DNA of 51,503 nt from positions 1 through 51,503 of the IMG/VR virus record IMGVR_UViG_3300025118_000023; one strand, written 5' to 3'. The notes below the pieces were generated by a model. It saw only the letters and a program-made list of their open reading frames with translations. It did not search any database and had not been told where the DNA came from. Positions 42,883-51,503 of this stretch are shown here, piece after piece. Numbering within the stretch: the first letter of the stretch is position 1; each line of letters begins with the position of its first letter. Source of the stretch: a virus. The translations under genes were made by a program, and so were the position numbers.

Positions 42883-45800
42883 TTATGAATCATACCCAGT
42901 GAACTTAAGAATTTCCTTCCTTATAATCACTGGTGAAGATTGGAGTCCGGTTACTCCATCTGTCAATATTGGTGAGTATGTATTGGATCCTTGTCTCACG
43001 TAACTATGAATCATACCCCAAGAATAGTTACCCATATATTCACTATATCCCATTCCAGTTAGTCCATTAAAGGTATCAACTGCAACAGTAACTTGAGTTA
43101 CTGCTGTGGATCCCATGCCAAAGGCCTCAGTAGTAGCAGTAGCGACTGAGATAACTTCATAAACATTATCTACAAATGTTGTTCCAACACCAACCGTAGT
43201 GCCCGTAGAATCAACAGATGTTACTCCATAACCAATATTAGTATTAGAAACTGCGAGATATTGAGCAGATCCAATACCAGCTACTGTTATTGCAGTTCCA
43301 ACAATAGAAGCATTACGGAAAACAGAATCCATAGGAAGAACTAAATCAAGAACCAAAGCTTCCGTTGTTCCAATAGATGTTGTCTTAATTCCACTAATGA
43401 TTCCAAAATCACCATCATAAGAGCAATTTTCAATTGTTTCATATGTTGGAGTAGGTGTAGTGAAGATTACTCCTGGTATAGCAGTATTTGTATAACCAGT
43501 TCCTGCATTGGTAATAGTAACAGACGTTACAACACCTGCGGTTATAGATGCTGTAGCAGTAGCTCTATTCTCTTCTGCTCTTGAAACCGGAGCACCATAA
43601 ATCTGCCAAGATGTTCCACTAGTTGGTTCAAATGTATATGGATAATCATTAGTATTTCCATTAGTGGCACCAGAAGTTGTAGCAGTAGATATCGTAACAG
43701 TATTCAATTTAATAATGTTACTACCTCTATTCATCTCAAATTCATAAACTAATGGAGTTGCTCCTGCAGTAGAGCCATAATTATAACCAGTAACCCTAGC
43801 TCTAAATCTAGCAGGTAGTGACTCATAGAAGAGTCCGGTCATTCTTCTGTCACCAGCATTAATATGAACTCCTGGAAGTCCTGGATTATCTGCAGTAATA
43901 TTTTCATTTTCAGAAGATCCTCCACCAAATGTTATATAACCATTTGTACCAACATAAACCATATTGTAAGTATTACCAAAGAAATCAATATTAAACTGCA
44001 TCTGAATCGCATATGATGTATCATTTGCATCACCAGAGAATTCTGTTGTAAATCCTGTTGATCCGAATGATGTAGATGCAATTCCAATAGCAGAACCAGT
44101 TGGAATCCATGGATCTGTTGTTGATGGTATACCAATCACAACTGTTGGTGCAGATGTGTAACCAGAACCACCTTCATCAATAGTAATTGAAGTTACAGAA
44201 GATCCGGCAGAAACAGTAACTGTTCCAGCTGCAGAAACCAAATTAGTTCTATCAAGAATTAATAGATCCTGTTTATTTGAAACTAAGTCCTCTCTAGAGT
44301 TATTGAAGAATGGTCTACAATTTTCAACAAAAATTTGAGTAGATGCTGCTCCGATTGATTTAATAATAGGAGTTAGTGGATTAATATTTGCTTCATAAAG
44401 AATTCTTGTTTTTGCAACTTCCTGTCCATTAATAATCAAATCATGCATCTGTTTGCATCTATCTACAGGTCTGATAAAGGAATTATCAGAACTAATTCCA
44501 GCACCCCTGTAAGCCTGCGTGTATACAGTATCATCTGTCTTAATTCCAGTAACAACTCTCTTAGATTGATCCCATTCAATACCTTTTGTTGGAATATCAG
44601 CTCTTAATTGTAATTTGTCACCAGGTTCAACCTCTTCAAGAATATTGACTTCAACAACATCAGCATCTCCACTACCCTTATAGAAGATAAGTTTAGAAGT
44701 ATCATCAACTTTAGGTGTTTCTGTAAATTCAAGGACATTACCACCATTAAACTTATAAGCAACTCCAGGTTGTTGTAAGATATCATTAACAAAGATAAGA
44801 AGAGTGGACTCAAGATCAATATTAGATCCTTTCGCCTTTCTAATTGTCATATTAACACTATCTTGTTTGATACTATATGATTTGTCAATTCCATTAAAGA
44901 CGAAACTATCTAATGGTAACAAGTATCCAGGAGACCAAGCAGCAAATTTATCGTTGAATATTTCATCAACAGTCATTGTAAATTCAGCGAAGGTTGTAGT
45001 TCCAATACCAACTTTAGTTGTTGGAATACCAGCTATACTATCACTTGGAATTGTTAAAATTTCACCTTTCTTATATCCATATCCAAAATTAGTAATTGTA
45101 AAGTCTGTAACACTAGATCCAGATCCAACAACAATATTCACTTTAGCTTCTGTACCAAGAGCACTTGGGCTAGAAGATGAATGCGTTAGAGGAATATTTT
45201 CATATGATAGTGGATCATCAAATTCGACTGAATATTTCTTAGAAACTGTTCCAGATCTTGCATAGAAATGATCACATGTGGAAATACCAGTATTAACGAC
45301 AAATGAGTTATCATCATTAACTTCTAAAACAAGTGAACCATTAGAACCTGGATCAATTCCACTTGAAGAATTATTATTTGCTCTAGGAGCAAGAATAGAT
45401 CCTTGTACTGTTCCACCACCATGGAATATTGTATTTACAGTAGATGTACCAACATTAACAGTGAATTGAGTTGTATTAGCAACACCAATCACTTGTACAC
45501 CAGAATACTTAGGATCTGGTTTTCTTGGATACTTATGTTGAGTTGCCTTACTGTCCTTACTGCATGTAAATGTTAAAGATTCTGTCGCTATCTTAATACT
45601 TTGTCCTGCATGAATATTGTGAGAACCAATACTCATTGTCATGATTCCACTAGAAGCAGTATATGTTGCAGTTGTAATACTATAATTTACAATAGTTGAT
45701 ACGCCAACATTAAGTGTAATAGTATTGGATCCGGTTCCAGCAATAGAAACTGAAGTCTGAGATATCGGATCTGTGGGTCTTGGATAAGTATGTAAACTTA

Positions 45801-48800
45801 TTCCAGAATCCATTGCACAATGGAATGTTAAAGCATTATCTGGTATTCTAACAGATTCGCCTGCCTTAACTAATCCATTACTTGCATGAGAAATAAAGGA
45901 GTGAATACCTGTGTTTGTAGATGGTATTGTATCTAATACTTGAACTTCAAATGTATTTGTAGTAACACCTGCAATTGCCATCCAAGTATTACTCTTAGGA
46001 TCAGTTGATCTTGGATAAGTCTTACTAGCAGAAAAACTATCCTGAGCACACTTAAAGGTTAATGAATCATTAACAAATTTAACCCTATCTCCATTTTCAA
46101 ATCCATGACCAACAACAGTACATGTCATTATACCTGTTGTTGGAGTATAATGAGCAGTAGAAATTGTATGCGCTGTGGTTCCACGAAGTGTATGAACTCC
46201 AACCGTTAATACCAAATTTCCTGTTGAAGGCGCATATGTGGCGTTAGAAACATCATATTTGGTAAGAGGTGTTTTACCAACATTAACAGTAATTGTATTT
46301 GCACTTACTGCAGTAATTGATGTTGTTACACCAAGAATTGGATCAGTTGCTCTTGGATAAGCATGATTCGTTAAATCTTGATCCATTAAGCAACTAAATG
46401 TTATCGCACCACTTGAGAATCCAACAGTATTACTTGTAGTATAACTGTGGTCACTAATAGTTAAGATTAAATCACCGCTTTCTGCGTTGTATGTTGCATT
46501 TGTAGGTGTTGTTGTACCAACTCCTGTTACAGTTACTCCACCATCTGTTGCACTTACAAAGGTATGCAGGTAGTTACCACCAGTAACTACGGAACCCTTA
46601 ATTGCGGTTTCAAAGGTATGGACGTAATTACCACCGGAAATTATTGCATTAGAACTTGCACTTTCAAAATAATGTATTGATTGATCATTTGGAGAAGAAA
46701 CACCAGCATCAATTACAATCTCTCCATTCTGATAAGTAAGTCCACCAGCAACTGCTGCCTTAAACGTATGAGCAGTTACATTAGTAGAAGGTGTCCCCAA
46801 TCCACTTGTACCAACCTTAGCTAAACAATCTATAGTAAATGTATTTGCAGTTGTGTTTGCAATTGATACCCATTTACCAGAAATCGGATCTGTAGGTCTT
46901 GGATAACTATGCGATTCAGAATCACCATCCTTAGTACATGTAAAGAATAGAGAATTATCTGTTAATCTTATCTTATCTCCATTGGAGAATCCATGACTAG
47001 AAACAGTTAATGTAGTAATACCTGTATATGGATTGTATAATGCGTTAGAAATAGTGTGGGATGTTCCAGCACGTACAATACTAACTGCAGTATCATATGT
47101 GGGATCCTCACCCCTAGGATAATAATGTTTTGCTGCACCGGAATCTAGACTGCAAGTAAATCCTAATCCACTGAAGATTACATCTTTATTTGCACTGAAA
47201 TTATGAACATCGGATGTCGTAACCGTCATAATACCAGATGCATTATCATACGCTATTGTTGATATGCTAACTGGAGCAGAATATTGACATGTTAATGCAA
47301 TACCAGATAATAAAACATGTTCACCAACTGATAATCCATGAGCTTTATTAGTTGTTATAGTAGTAATACCAGATGCTGATGTATAACCAACATTTCTAAC
47401 ACCTCTAGGTGCATAGAATCTGAATGGATTTGTAACAGCTACTCCAGTAATATATCCATCAGTAATAGAAGCAGTACCTATAGCAACTCTAGAATTATCA
47501 TCTGGATTAACAACATGAACTTCTGGAATATATGGAATGTAGAATGATCCAGTTGTATTGATTCCTGGAATCTGAGATCTATATCCAGATCCAGTATATC
47601 CAAGACCAATTGATGTAACAGTACCTGCAGCAGATACTATTGCAGTACCACCTGCAGCAACTAAAGGTTGATATCCATATCCCTGACTTGATCCAACTGA
47701 AACTATAACGCCACCAACAGGAATTGTTGCATTGTTTACATCAAATCCGGTTGCAATATCTCCTCTGAAGATAATTTTCGATGTTCCACTACTTTCACTA
47801 ATTGTGTATGTCTTAGTAGCACCTGGGGCTTGGAAGATTTCATTTACAAGAACTACAGCACCATTAGTAGAGAATCCTGTTGTATTCGCGTCCTCTTGAG
47901 TTAATGTAAAGGTCTTACCAATTCCATTAAATCCGGTATTAACGTTATCAAAGACATAGTTTTCATAGTATGCTGGATTAACACCTGACGCTGCTCCAGA
48001 TCTTAGGAATATTCTTCCTTGGAATGTATAACTTGTACTAATTCCATCATATCCACTACCAGCTGGAGGTGAAAGTCCAATAGGAGCACTAACGAAGTTA
48101 AGAGTATCGTCAATAATATTATAATCACCATCCCATCTCTCAATTATAGAACCTGATGCATGTGTTGTTAATCCACTTCCCATCCATGGTCGATTAACAA
48201 TGAGTGAATTGGTACTACCAACACCAACACTATCAATCTTCATATATTCTGTGCCAATCTTAACAACGTCCCCACCAGCAAACTGACCAGGATCATCTAC
48301 ATACAAGATCGATTTAGCATTATCAAGATAATAAGATGTTAATGTTGTTACACCTGTTCCTACAATAGGCGCCTGAATATTATTATCAATCGCAATTAAA
48401 GCCTTCGAATTTTGTTGTGAAGAGGTCAATGAGTGAGAAGTACCAATACCAACAGCAGTAATATCCAAAACAGTTGGAACCGTAGCCAAAGCATTAGTTG
48501 CACTATGAGCTAATTTAATCTTACTCTCATTAATTTTAACAGCATAAACTGTTTCTGGAAGTAAACTAGTTGTTCCGACACCCGCAATAGTTGTTGTATC
48601 AATACCAATATTCATGGTATTACCAATGCCAAGGTTGCCGTAGGTTAATTTTTCACCAGTAACAAAGAAATGATTTGGAATTTCAAGAATATTATTGGTT
48701 ACATCAACAATAGTACTATCATTTCCACCAAAATCCTTCTTAAATACAGGATCTCCGCCATGTTTAATATCAAAGTTTCTCTTAATAAAGGTCTTAGTAC

Positions 48801-51503
48801 CTAGATATGCACCATCATAAGATCTAATCTGAGCATTATTGAAATTAATAACATCAGTTGTTGCCCCACCAACTGGGTGAGTCATTGCATATTGAATAGA
48901 AGTAACAGTACATGCAACACCAGAAGAAGGAGTAAAGTTTAATACAACATCTGTTCCAGAGAAGGCAGCACCAACTGTTCCAATACCAAGATTACTATTA
49001 GTATCAATAGTTGGATATTGAGAACAGAATGTCTCAACAGGAGTACTACCAGACCGTATATGAACAACAGCTGCCTCTAACAACTGTGTATGTCCGCCTA
49101 GGAATGAAGTTGTTGTATCTTGAACACCAACAATATAATAGGCAGCATTATATGTTCCTGTACTATACCTTGCAATTTCAACTGGAACAGGAGAAGTAGT
49201 CGATCCAATACCAGTACATGTGGTATCAATCCTACAAGTAGAAACACTAGTATTTCCAGTTCCAACATAACTTTCATGGAATGCAGTAACAAATGTATTA
49301 ACAGTTGTTCCTAAATCTGCAGCAGCTGTAAATACTATGTTTACATCCGAACCACTATATACCGCACCAAATGTACCAATTCCAGAAGCGTCATAAGGAA
49401 TTGATTGATTAGTTACAATACTTGCCATTTCATTGGTATAAATTTCACTTCCGTCATGAACATAATTAATCTCAGTAAAGAGATATTCGCCATCAGATGA
49501 CTTGGCCATTGCAAGAACTTTACCTGCATAATAAGTTGAACCTATACCAACACACTTAGTTGCAGATGGACTTGAGGCTGCTGTAATTGTAGTACTTCCA
49601 GTAGACGTTTGAACTGAAGTACCAAGATCCAAATTAGATCCAGTTGTTGTAGTATCAGATAAAGATATTGAGAATTGATCAAGAGAATAGTTATTATATT
49701 CTGCTCTCTTTGGATAGAAATGTAATTCACCAGTAGTTCCATATATGGAGAAATCATAATGGTCTGCAAGTTCATAAGCTGTATAAACAGAACCATATTG
49801 ATTCAAATATGCACTTAAATTATCATGTAAGGAATTTACAATAGTTAATTCTTTCTCACCTTCAAATCTAGTATCTCTAGCAAACACAAAGAACTTATTC
49901 GCTCTGAACGCATTAAGTGTGTGATCATCAATAACATCCCAATTTATTGCACTTGGTAAATGATTAAATTGAGGAGCAACATCATCAATAGTAAGTACCC
50001 TATTTCCTCTAGATTCAAAATAATCAGTGAATATAGTATTCTTCAGCCGGATCTCTGATGATAGTGGTGGAACAAGATCAATAAAATTCTCATAACCGAG
50101 ATCATAGTCACTATAACAGTTCACATCAATTGTAGTTTCTACAATTGCAGCAATATCCGCACTACTTGTACGTCCATAACCAAGAATAGGTGTTTCATTT
50201 GTAGAAATAATATCAAGATTAGAAAACTTCTTATAACCAGCAGTATGGTTTAATGCAGACACTGGATTATCCCAAGTATCTAAATCAATTTGTGATTTTA
50301 AAGCATATGAGAAATATTGATAATAATCACTGTCATGGACTCTGTTTAAATCATCATTAAGAACTCCAACTGAATTATCCCAACCTACTATTCTCTGAGA
50401 TAGAGGTGCTATATCAAATCTAGATTCTGTAAGTATAGAAGTATCAACTTTAGCAAAAGTCTTCGATCCTTTACCTTTAATAGTATCACCAGATTTATAA
50501 ACAAAAGGAGATTCTATTCTTAATGTAGATGTTCTTTCATCCCAACCAACAACTATTCCTTTTTGTTTCTGTGTTTCTGAAGTAACCTTATTAATATTTT
50601 CTCCAATATCAAATGATTTCTTCATTAAATTAGGAGAGAATTTTGCTATGTAACGTTCTGGAACAATCTTACCAAACGACTTAGCTGGTACATACGTACC
50701 TGGATCTGTAGTAAGTTTATAAGATACTGATCCAATTCCACCAATATTAGCATCAATTTCACTCAGTTCAAAGGAAACGTATCCAAAATCTTCTGAGTTA
50801 AATCCTTTATCTCCGGTATTAACACCAACATTCTCAATCCAAATCTTATCACCTACATCAAATGGGAACGTTCCAGCAGTACTGAATCCAACATCTAATT
50901 GTACAGTAACTAAACTACGAGTCGAGTTCCAAGAAATTGTAGTAATTCCCAGTGCATTAGAATTATTAATTGGTATAACTCTAGGAGCAACCTCATAAAG
51001 TTGATCGGGATTTTTAATAACTTCAACTTCCCCTACAGCACTACCTGTTAAAGTTGCCTCAATATCAACATCATTAACAACTAAATCGGTATCTGAAGTA
51101 ATAACAACTATATCAGGAGCAATATTATAATATTTTCCTCCAGTTAATATTCCAATGGAATCAAATATAGAAAGTCTACTTAATTCAAGAATTTGAGGTA
51201 ATCTAGCAGAAGGTCTTAATGTCGTGTCTATTGGGAAATCAAAACCAACATTTGCAACATCTACTTTTACAGTTTGTCCAATTGTTGAACTATACAGATT
51301 GAGATTAAATTCAGATCCTATACCTGTTGTAATTGTGGTTATTCCTGGCAATGAAATATAATTTCTTCCACTATTTTTAACTCTTACAGAAGAAATTGAA
51401 CCTTCTGCTGTTTCTGAAGTTGTTGTATATTCAAATTCAGATTCTGCGCTTGTATAACTGGGTTGTTCTGGAATATCACGAAGAGATAATTTGAAGAAAG
51501 TAG
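42883..51503 (-). CDS. Giant virion protein at the gp7 position, 5' end beyond the window (at least 2,872 aa)
   Basis: The frame is open through the right edge; upstream of the TTG at 51351 it continues without a stop, reading SSVRVKNSGRNYISLPGITT, so the true start is outside. Visible segments include SRFDIAPLSQRIVGWDNSVG and SALNHTAGYKKFSNLDI near residues 370-430, a VFARDTRFEG segment, and a central array of six YPR-TDP repeats (about 1,360-2,030). Near the C-terminus are GYTSAPTVVIG and GYTNTAIPGVIF repeats. It precedes gp8, so it occupies the place of T4 gp7, but I see no firm gp7 motif. Likely a baseplate or fibre protein. Confidence 0.8.
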   Translation of the reverse strand, partial: TFFKLSLRDIPEQPSYTSAESEFEYTTTSETAEGSISSVRVKNSGRNYISLPGITTITTGIGSEFNLNLYSSTIGQTVKVDVANVGFDFPIDTTLRPSARLPQILELSRLSIFDSIGILTGGKYYNIAPDIVVITSDTDLVVNDVDIEATLTGSAVGEVEVIKNPDQLYEVAPRVIPINNSNALGITTISWNSTRSLVTVQLDVGFSTAGTFPFDVGDKIWIENVGVNTGDKGFNSEDFGYVSFELSEIDANIGGIGSVSYKLTTDPGTYVPAKSFGKIVPERYIAKFSPNLMKKSFDIGENINKVTSETQKQKGIVVGWDERTSTLRIESPFVYKSGDTIKGKGSKTFAKVDTSILTESRFDIAPLSQRIVGWDNSVGVLNDDLNRVHDSDYYQYFSYALKSQIDLDTWDNPVSALNHTAGYKKFSNLDIISTNETPILGYGRTSSADIAAIVETTIDVNCYSDYDLGYENFIDLVPPLSSEIRLKNTIFTDYFESRGNRVLTIDDVAPQFNHLPSAINWDVIDDHTLNAFRANKFFVFARDTRFEGEKELTIVNSLHDNLSAYLNQYGSVYTAYELADHYDFSIYGTTGELHFYPKRAEYNNYSLDQFSISLSDTTTTGSNLDLGTSVQTSTGSTTITAASSPSATKCVGIGSTYYAGKVLAMAKSSDGEYLFTEINYVHDGSEIYTNEMASIVTNQSIPYDASGIGTFGAVYSGSDVNIVFTAAADLGTTVNTFVTAFHESYVGTGNTSVSTCRIDTTCTGIGSTTSPVPVEIARYSTGTYNAAYYIVGVQDTTTSFLGGHTQLLEAAVVHIRSGSTPVETFCSQYPTIDTNSNLGIGTVGAAFSGTDVVLNFTPSSGVACTVTSIQYAMTHPVGGATTDVINFNNAQIRSYDGAYLGTKTFIKRNFDIKHGGDPVFKKDFGGNDSTIVDVTNNILEIPNHFFVTGEKLTYGNLGIGNTMNIGIDTTTIAGVGTTSLLPETVYAVKINESKIKLAHSATNALATVPTVLDITAVGIGTSHSLTSSQQNSKALIAIDNNIQAPIVGTGVTTLTSYYLDNAKSILYVDDPGQFAGGDVVKIGTEYMKIDSVGVGSTNSLIVNRPWMGSGLTTHASGSIIERWDGDYNIIDDTLNFVSAPIGLSPPAGSGYDGISTSYTFQGRIFLRSGAASGVNPAYYENYVFDNVNTGFNGIGKTFTLTQEDANTTGFSTNGAVVLVNEIFQAPGATKTYTISESSGTSKIIFRGDIATGFDVNNATIPVGGVIVSVGSSQGYGYQPLVAAGGTAIVSAAGTVTSIGLGYTGSGYRSQIPGINTTGSFYIPYIPEVHVVNPDDNSRVAIGTASITDGYITGVAVTNPFRFYAPRGVRNVGYTSASGITTITTNKAHGLSVGEHVLLSGIALTCQYSAPVSISTIAYDNASGIMTVTTSDVHNFSANKDVIFSGLGFTCSLDSGAAKHYYPRGEDPTYDTAVSIVRAGTSHTISNALYNPYTGITTLTVSSHGFSNGDKIRLTDNSLFFTCTKDGDSESHSYPRPTDPISGKWVSIANTTANTFTIDCLAKVGTSGLGTPSTNVTAHTFKAAVAGGLTYQNGEIVIDAGVSSPNDQSIHYFESASSNAIISGGNYVHTFETAIKGSVVTGGNYLHTFVSATDGGVTVTGVGTTTPTNATYNAESGDLILTISDHSYTTSNTVGFSSGAITFSCLMDQDLTNHAYPRATDPILGVTTSITAVSANTITVNVGKTPLTKYDVSNATYAPSTGNLVLTVGVHTLRGTTAHTISTAHYTPTTGIMTCTVVGHGFENGDRVKFVNDSLTFKCAQDSFSASKTYPRSTDPKSNTWMAIAGVTTNTFEVQVLDTIPSTNTGIHSFISHASNGLVKAGESVRIPDNALTFHCAMDSGISLHTYPRPTDPISQTSVSIAGTGSNTITLNVGVSTIVNYSITTATYTASSGIMTMSIGSHNIHAGQSIKIATESLTFTCSKDSKATQHKYPRKPDPKYSGVQVIGVANTTQFTVNVGTSTVNTIFHGGGTVQGSILAPRANNNSSSGIDPGSNGSLVLEVNDDNSFVVNTGISTCDHFYARSGTVSKKYSVEFDDPLSYENIPLTHSSSSPSALGTEAKVNIVVGSGSSVTDFTITNFGYGYKKGEILTIPSDSIAGIPTTKVGIGTTTFAEFTMTVDEIFNDKFAAWSPGYLLPLDSFVFNGIDKSYSIKQDSVNMTIRKAKGSNIDLESTLLIFVNDILQQPGVAYKFNGGNVLEFTETPKVDDTSKLIFYKGSGDADVVEVNILEEVEPGDKLQLRADIPTKGIEWDQSKRVVTGIKTDDTVYTQAYRGAGISSDNSFIRPVDRCKQMHDLIINGQEVAKTRILYEANINPLTPIIKSIGAASTQIFVENCRPFFNNSREDLVSNKQDLLILDRTNLVSAAGTVTVSAGSSVTSITIDEGGSGYTSAPTVVIGIPSTTDPWIPTGSAIGIASTSFGSTGFTTEFSGDANDTSYAIQMQFNIDFFGNTYNMVYVGTNGYITFGGGSSENENITADNPGLPGVHINAGDRRMTGLFYESLPARFRARVTGYNYGSTAGATPLVYEFEMNRGSNIIKLNTVTISTATTSGATNGNTNDYPYTFEPTSGTSWQIYGAPVSRAEENRATATASITAGVVTSVTITNAGTGYTNTAIPGVIFTTPTPTYETIENCSYDGDFGIISGIKTTSIGTTEALVLDLVLPMDSVFRNASIVGTAITVAGIGSAQYLAVSNTNIGYGVTSVDSTGTTVGVGTTFVDNVYEVISVATATTEAFGMGSTAVTQVTVAVDTFNGLTGMGYSEYMGNYSWGMIHSYVRQGSNTYSPILTDGVTGLQSSPVIIRKEILKFTGYDS
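45430..47430. repeat. Six-copy YPR-TDP coding repeat array
   Basis: Copies of the YPR-x-x-D-P motif occur at about 45508-45534, 45762-45791, 45994-46020, 46337-46363, 46884-46909 and 47099-47124. Each is preceded by a segment of the form TGIMT-x-T-x-x-HG-F-x-x-G and by C-x-x-D. Spacing is uneven (about 215 to 550 bp) because some units carry extra HTF-type inserts. Confidence 0.88.

Noticed and set aside
49011-49314. Overlapping 62-64 codon ORFs on both strands
   Set aside because: All lie within the continuous giant gp7-position frame and contain no recognisable protein.
51349-51351. TTG as the start of the giant gp7-position gene
   Set aside because: The same frame stays open with repeat-like protein sequence to the window edge, so the true start lies outside the window.

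Overview
The window is about 51.5 kb of a marine T4-like myovirus (tailed phage with a contractile tail). Nearly every gene lies on the minus strand, packed with ATGA, TAATG and TGATG start/stop overlaps, in AT-rich DNA. The order, read from high to low coordinates, is that of marine T4-like phages: giant baseplate/tail proteins and gp8, then gp13-14-15-16-17-18-19-20-67-21-22-23, a second tail-tube-fold gene, uvsY-uvsW, gp55-gp47-gp46, and gp45-gp44-gp62-regA. CobS-like and CobT-like genes, and a DUF3110-like gene between gp47 and gp46, point to the cyanophage or pelagiphage part of this group. Nothing in the window fixes the host. I saw no tRNA, CRISPR array, insertion sequence or photosynthesis gene.

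Layout. 51503-42883 holds a giant virion protein cut by the window edge (at least 2,872 residues, the position of T4 gp7). Next come gp8 and a second giant virion protein of 2,691 residues with a DUF4815-like start and an unusual Arg/Gly-rich repeat block. From 33.2 to 29.2 kb are a small coiled-coil protein, the neck proteins gp13 and gp14 (gp14 enlarged by inserted repeats), gp15 and small terminase gp16. From 29.2 to 18.1 kb are two small unknown genes, large terminase gp17, sheath gp18, tube gp19, portal gp20, core gp67, an unknown capsid-region protein, protease gp21, scaffold gp22 and major capsid gp23, closed by a strong terminator. From 18.1 to 14.1 kb are small genes, a tube-fold paralogue, recombination genes uvsY and uvsW, an Lsm/SH3-like small protein and the late sigma factor gp55. 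From 14.1 to 1.2 kb is a replication and recombination block: gp47/gp46 nuclease, a MoxR-type ATPase (CobS-like) with an HEXXH plus VWA protein (CobT-like), a DUF3310 gene, clamp gp45, clamp loader gp44/gp62, a GT8-like glycosyltransferase, a DUF4338/DruA-like protein and RegA. The left end has two unknown genes and the first 14 codons of another.

How it works together. gp55 (made here) should direct transcription from TATAAATA-type late promoters, many of which are visible ahead of the virion genes, including a recurring TCTAAATA form. The clamp and its loader load onto DNA for replication and late transcription. gp46/47, UvsY and UvsW serve recombination-dependent replication. gp16/17 package DNA through gp20 into the gp21/22/23 head, which joins the gp13-15 neck and gp18/19 tail.

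Most interesting points: a consensus sigma70 promoter on the plus strand, facing against the whole operon, built on a tandem 18-bp repeat upstream of gp55; three copies of a GY-SYT-H-AYD repeat joined by RG-rich linkers in a giant tail protein; an AAA+/metalloprotease-VWA pair; a DruA-like protein inside the clamp-loader operon; and beta-type repeats shared among four virion proteins.
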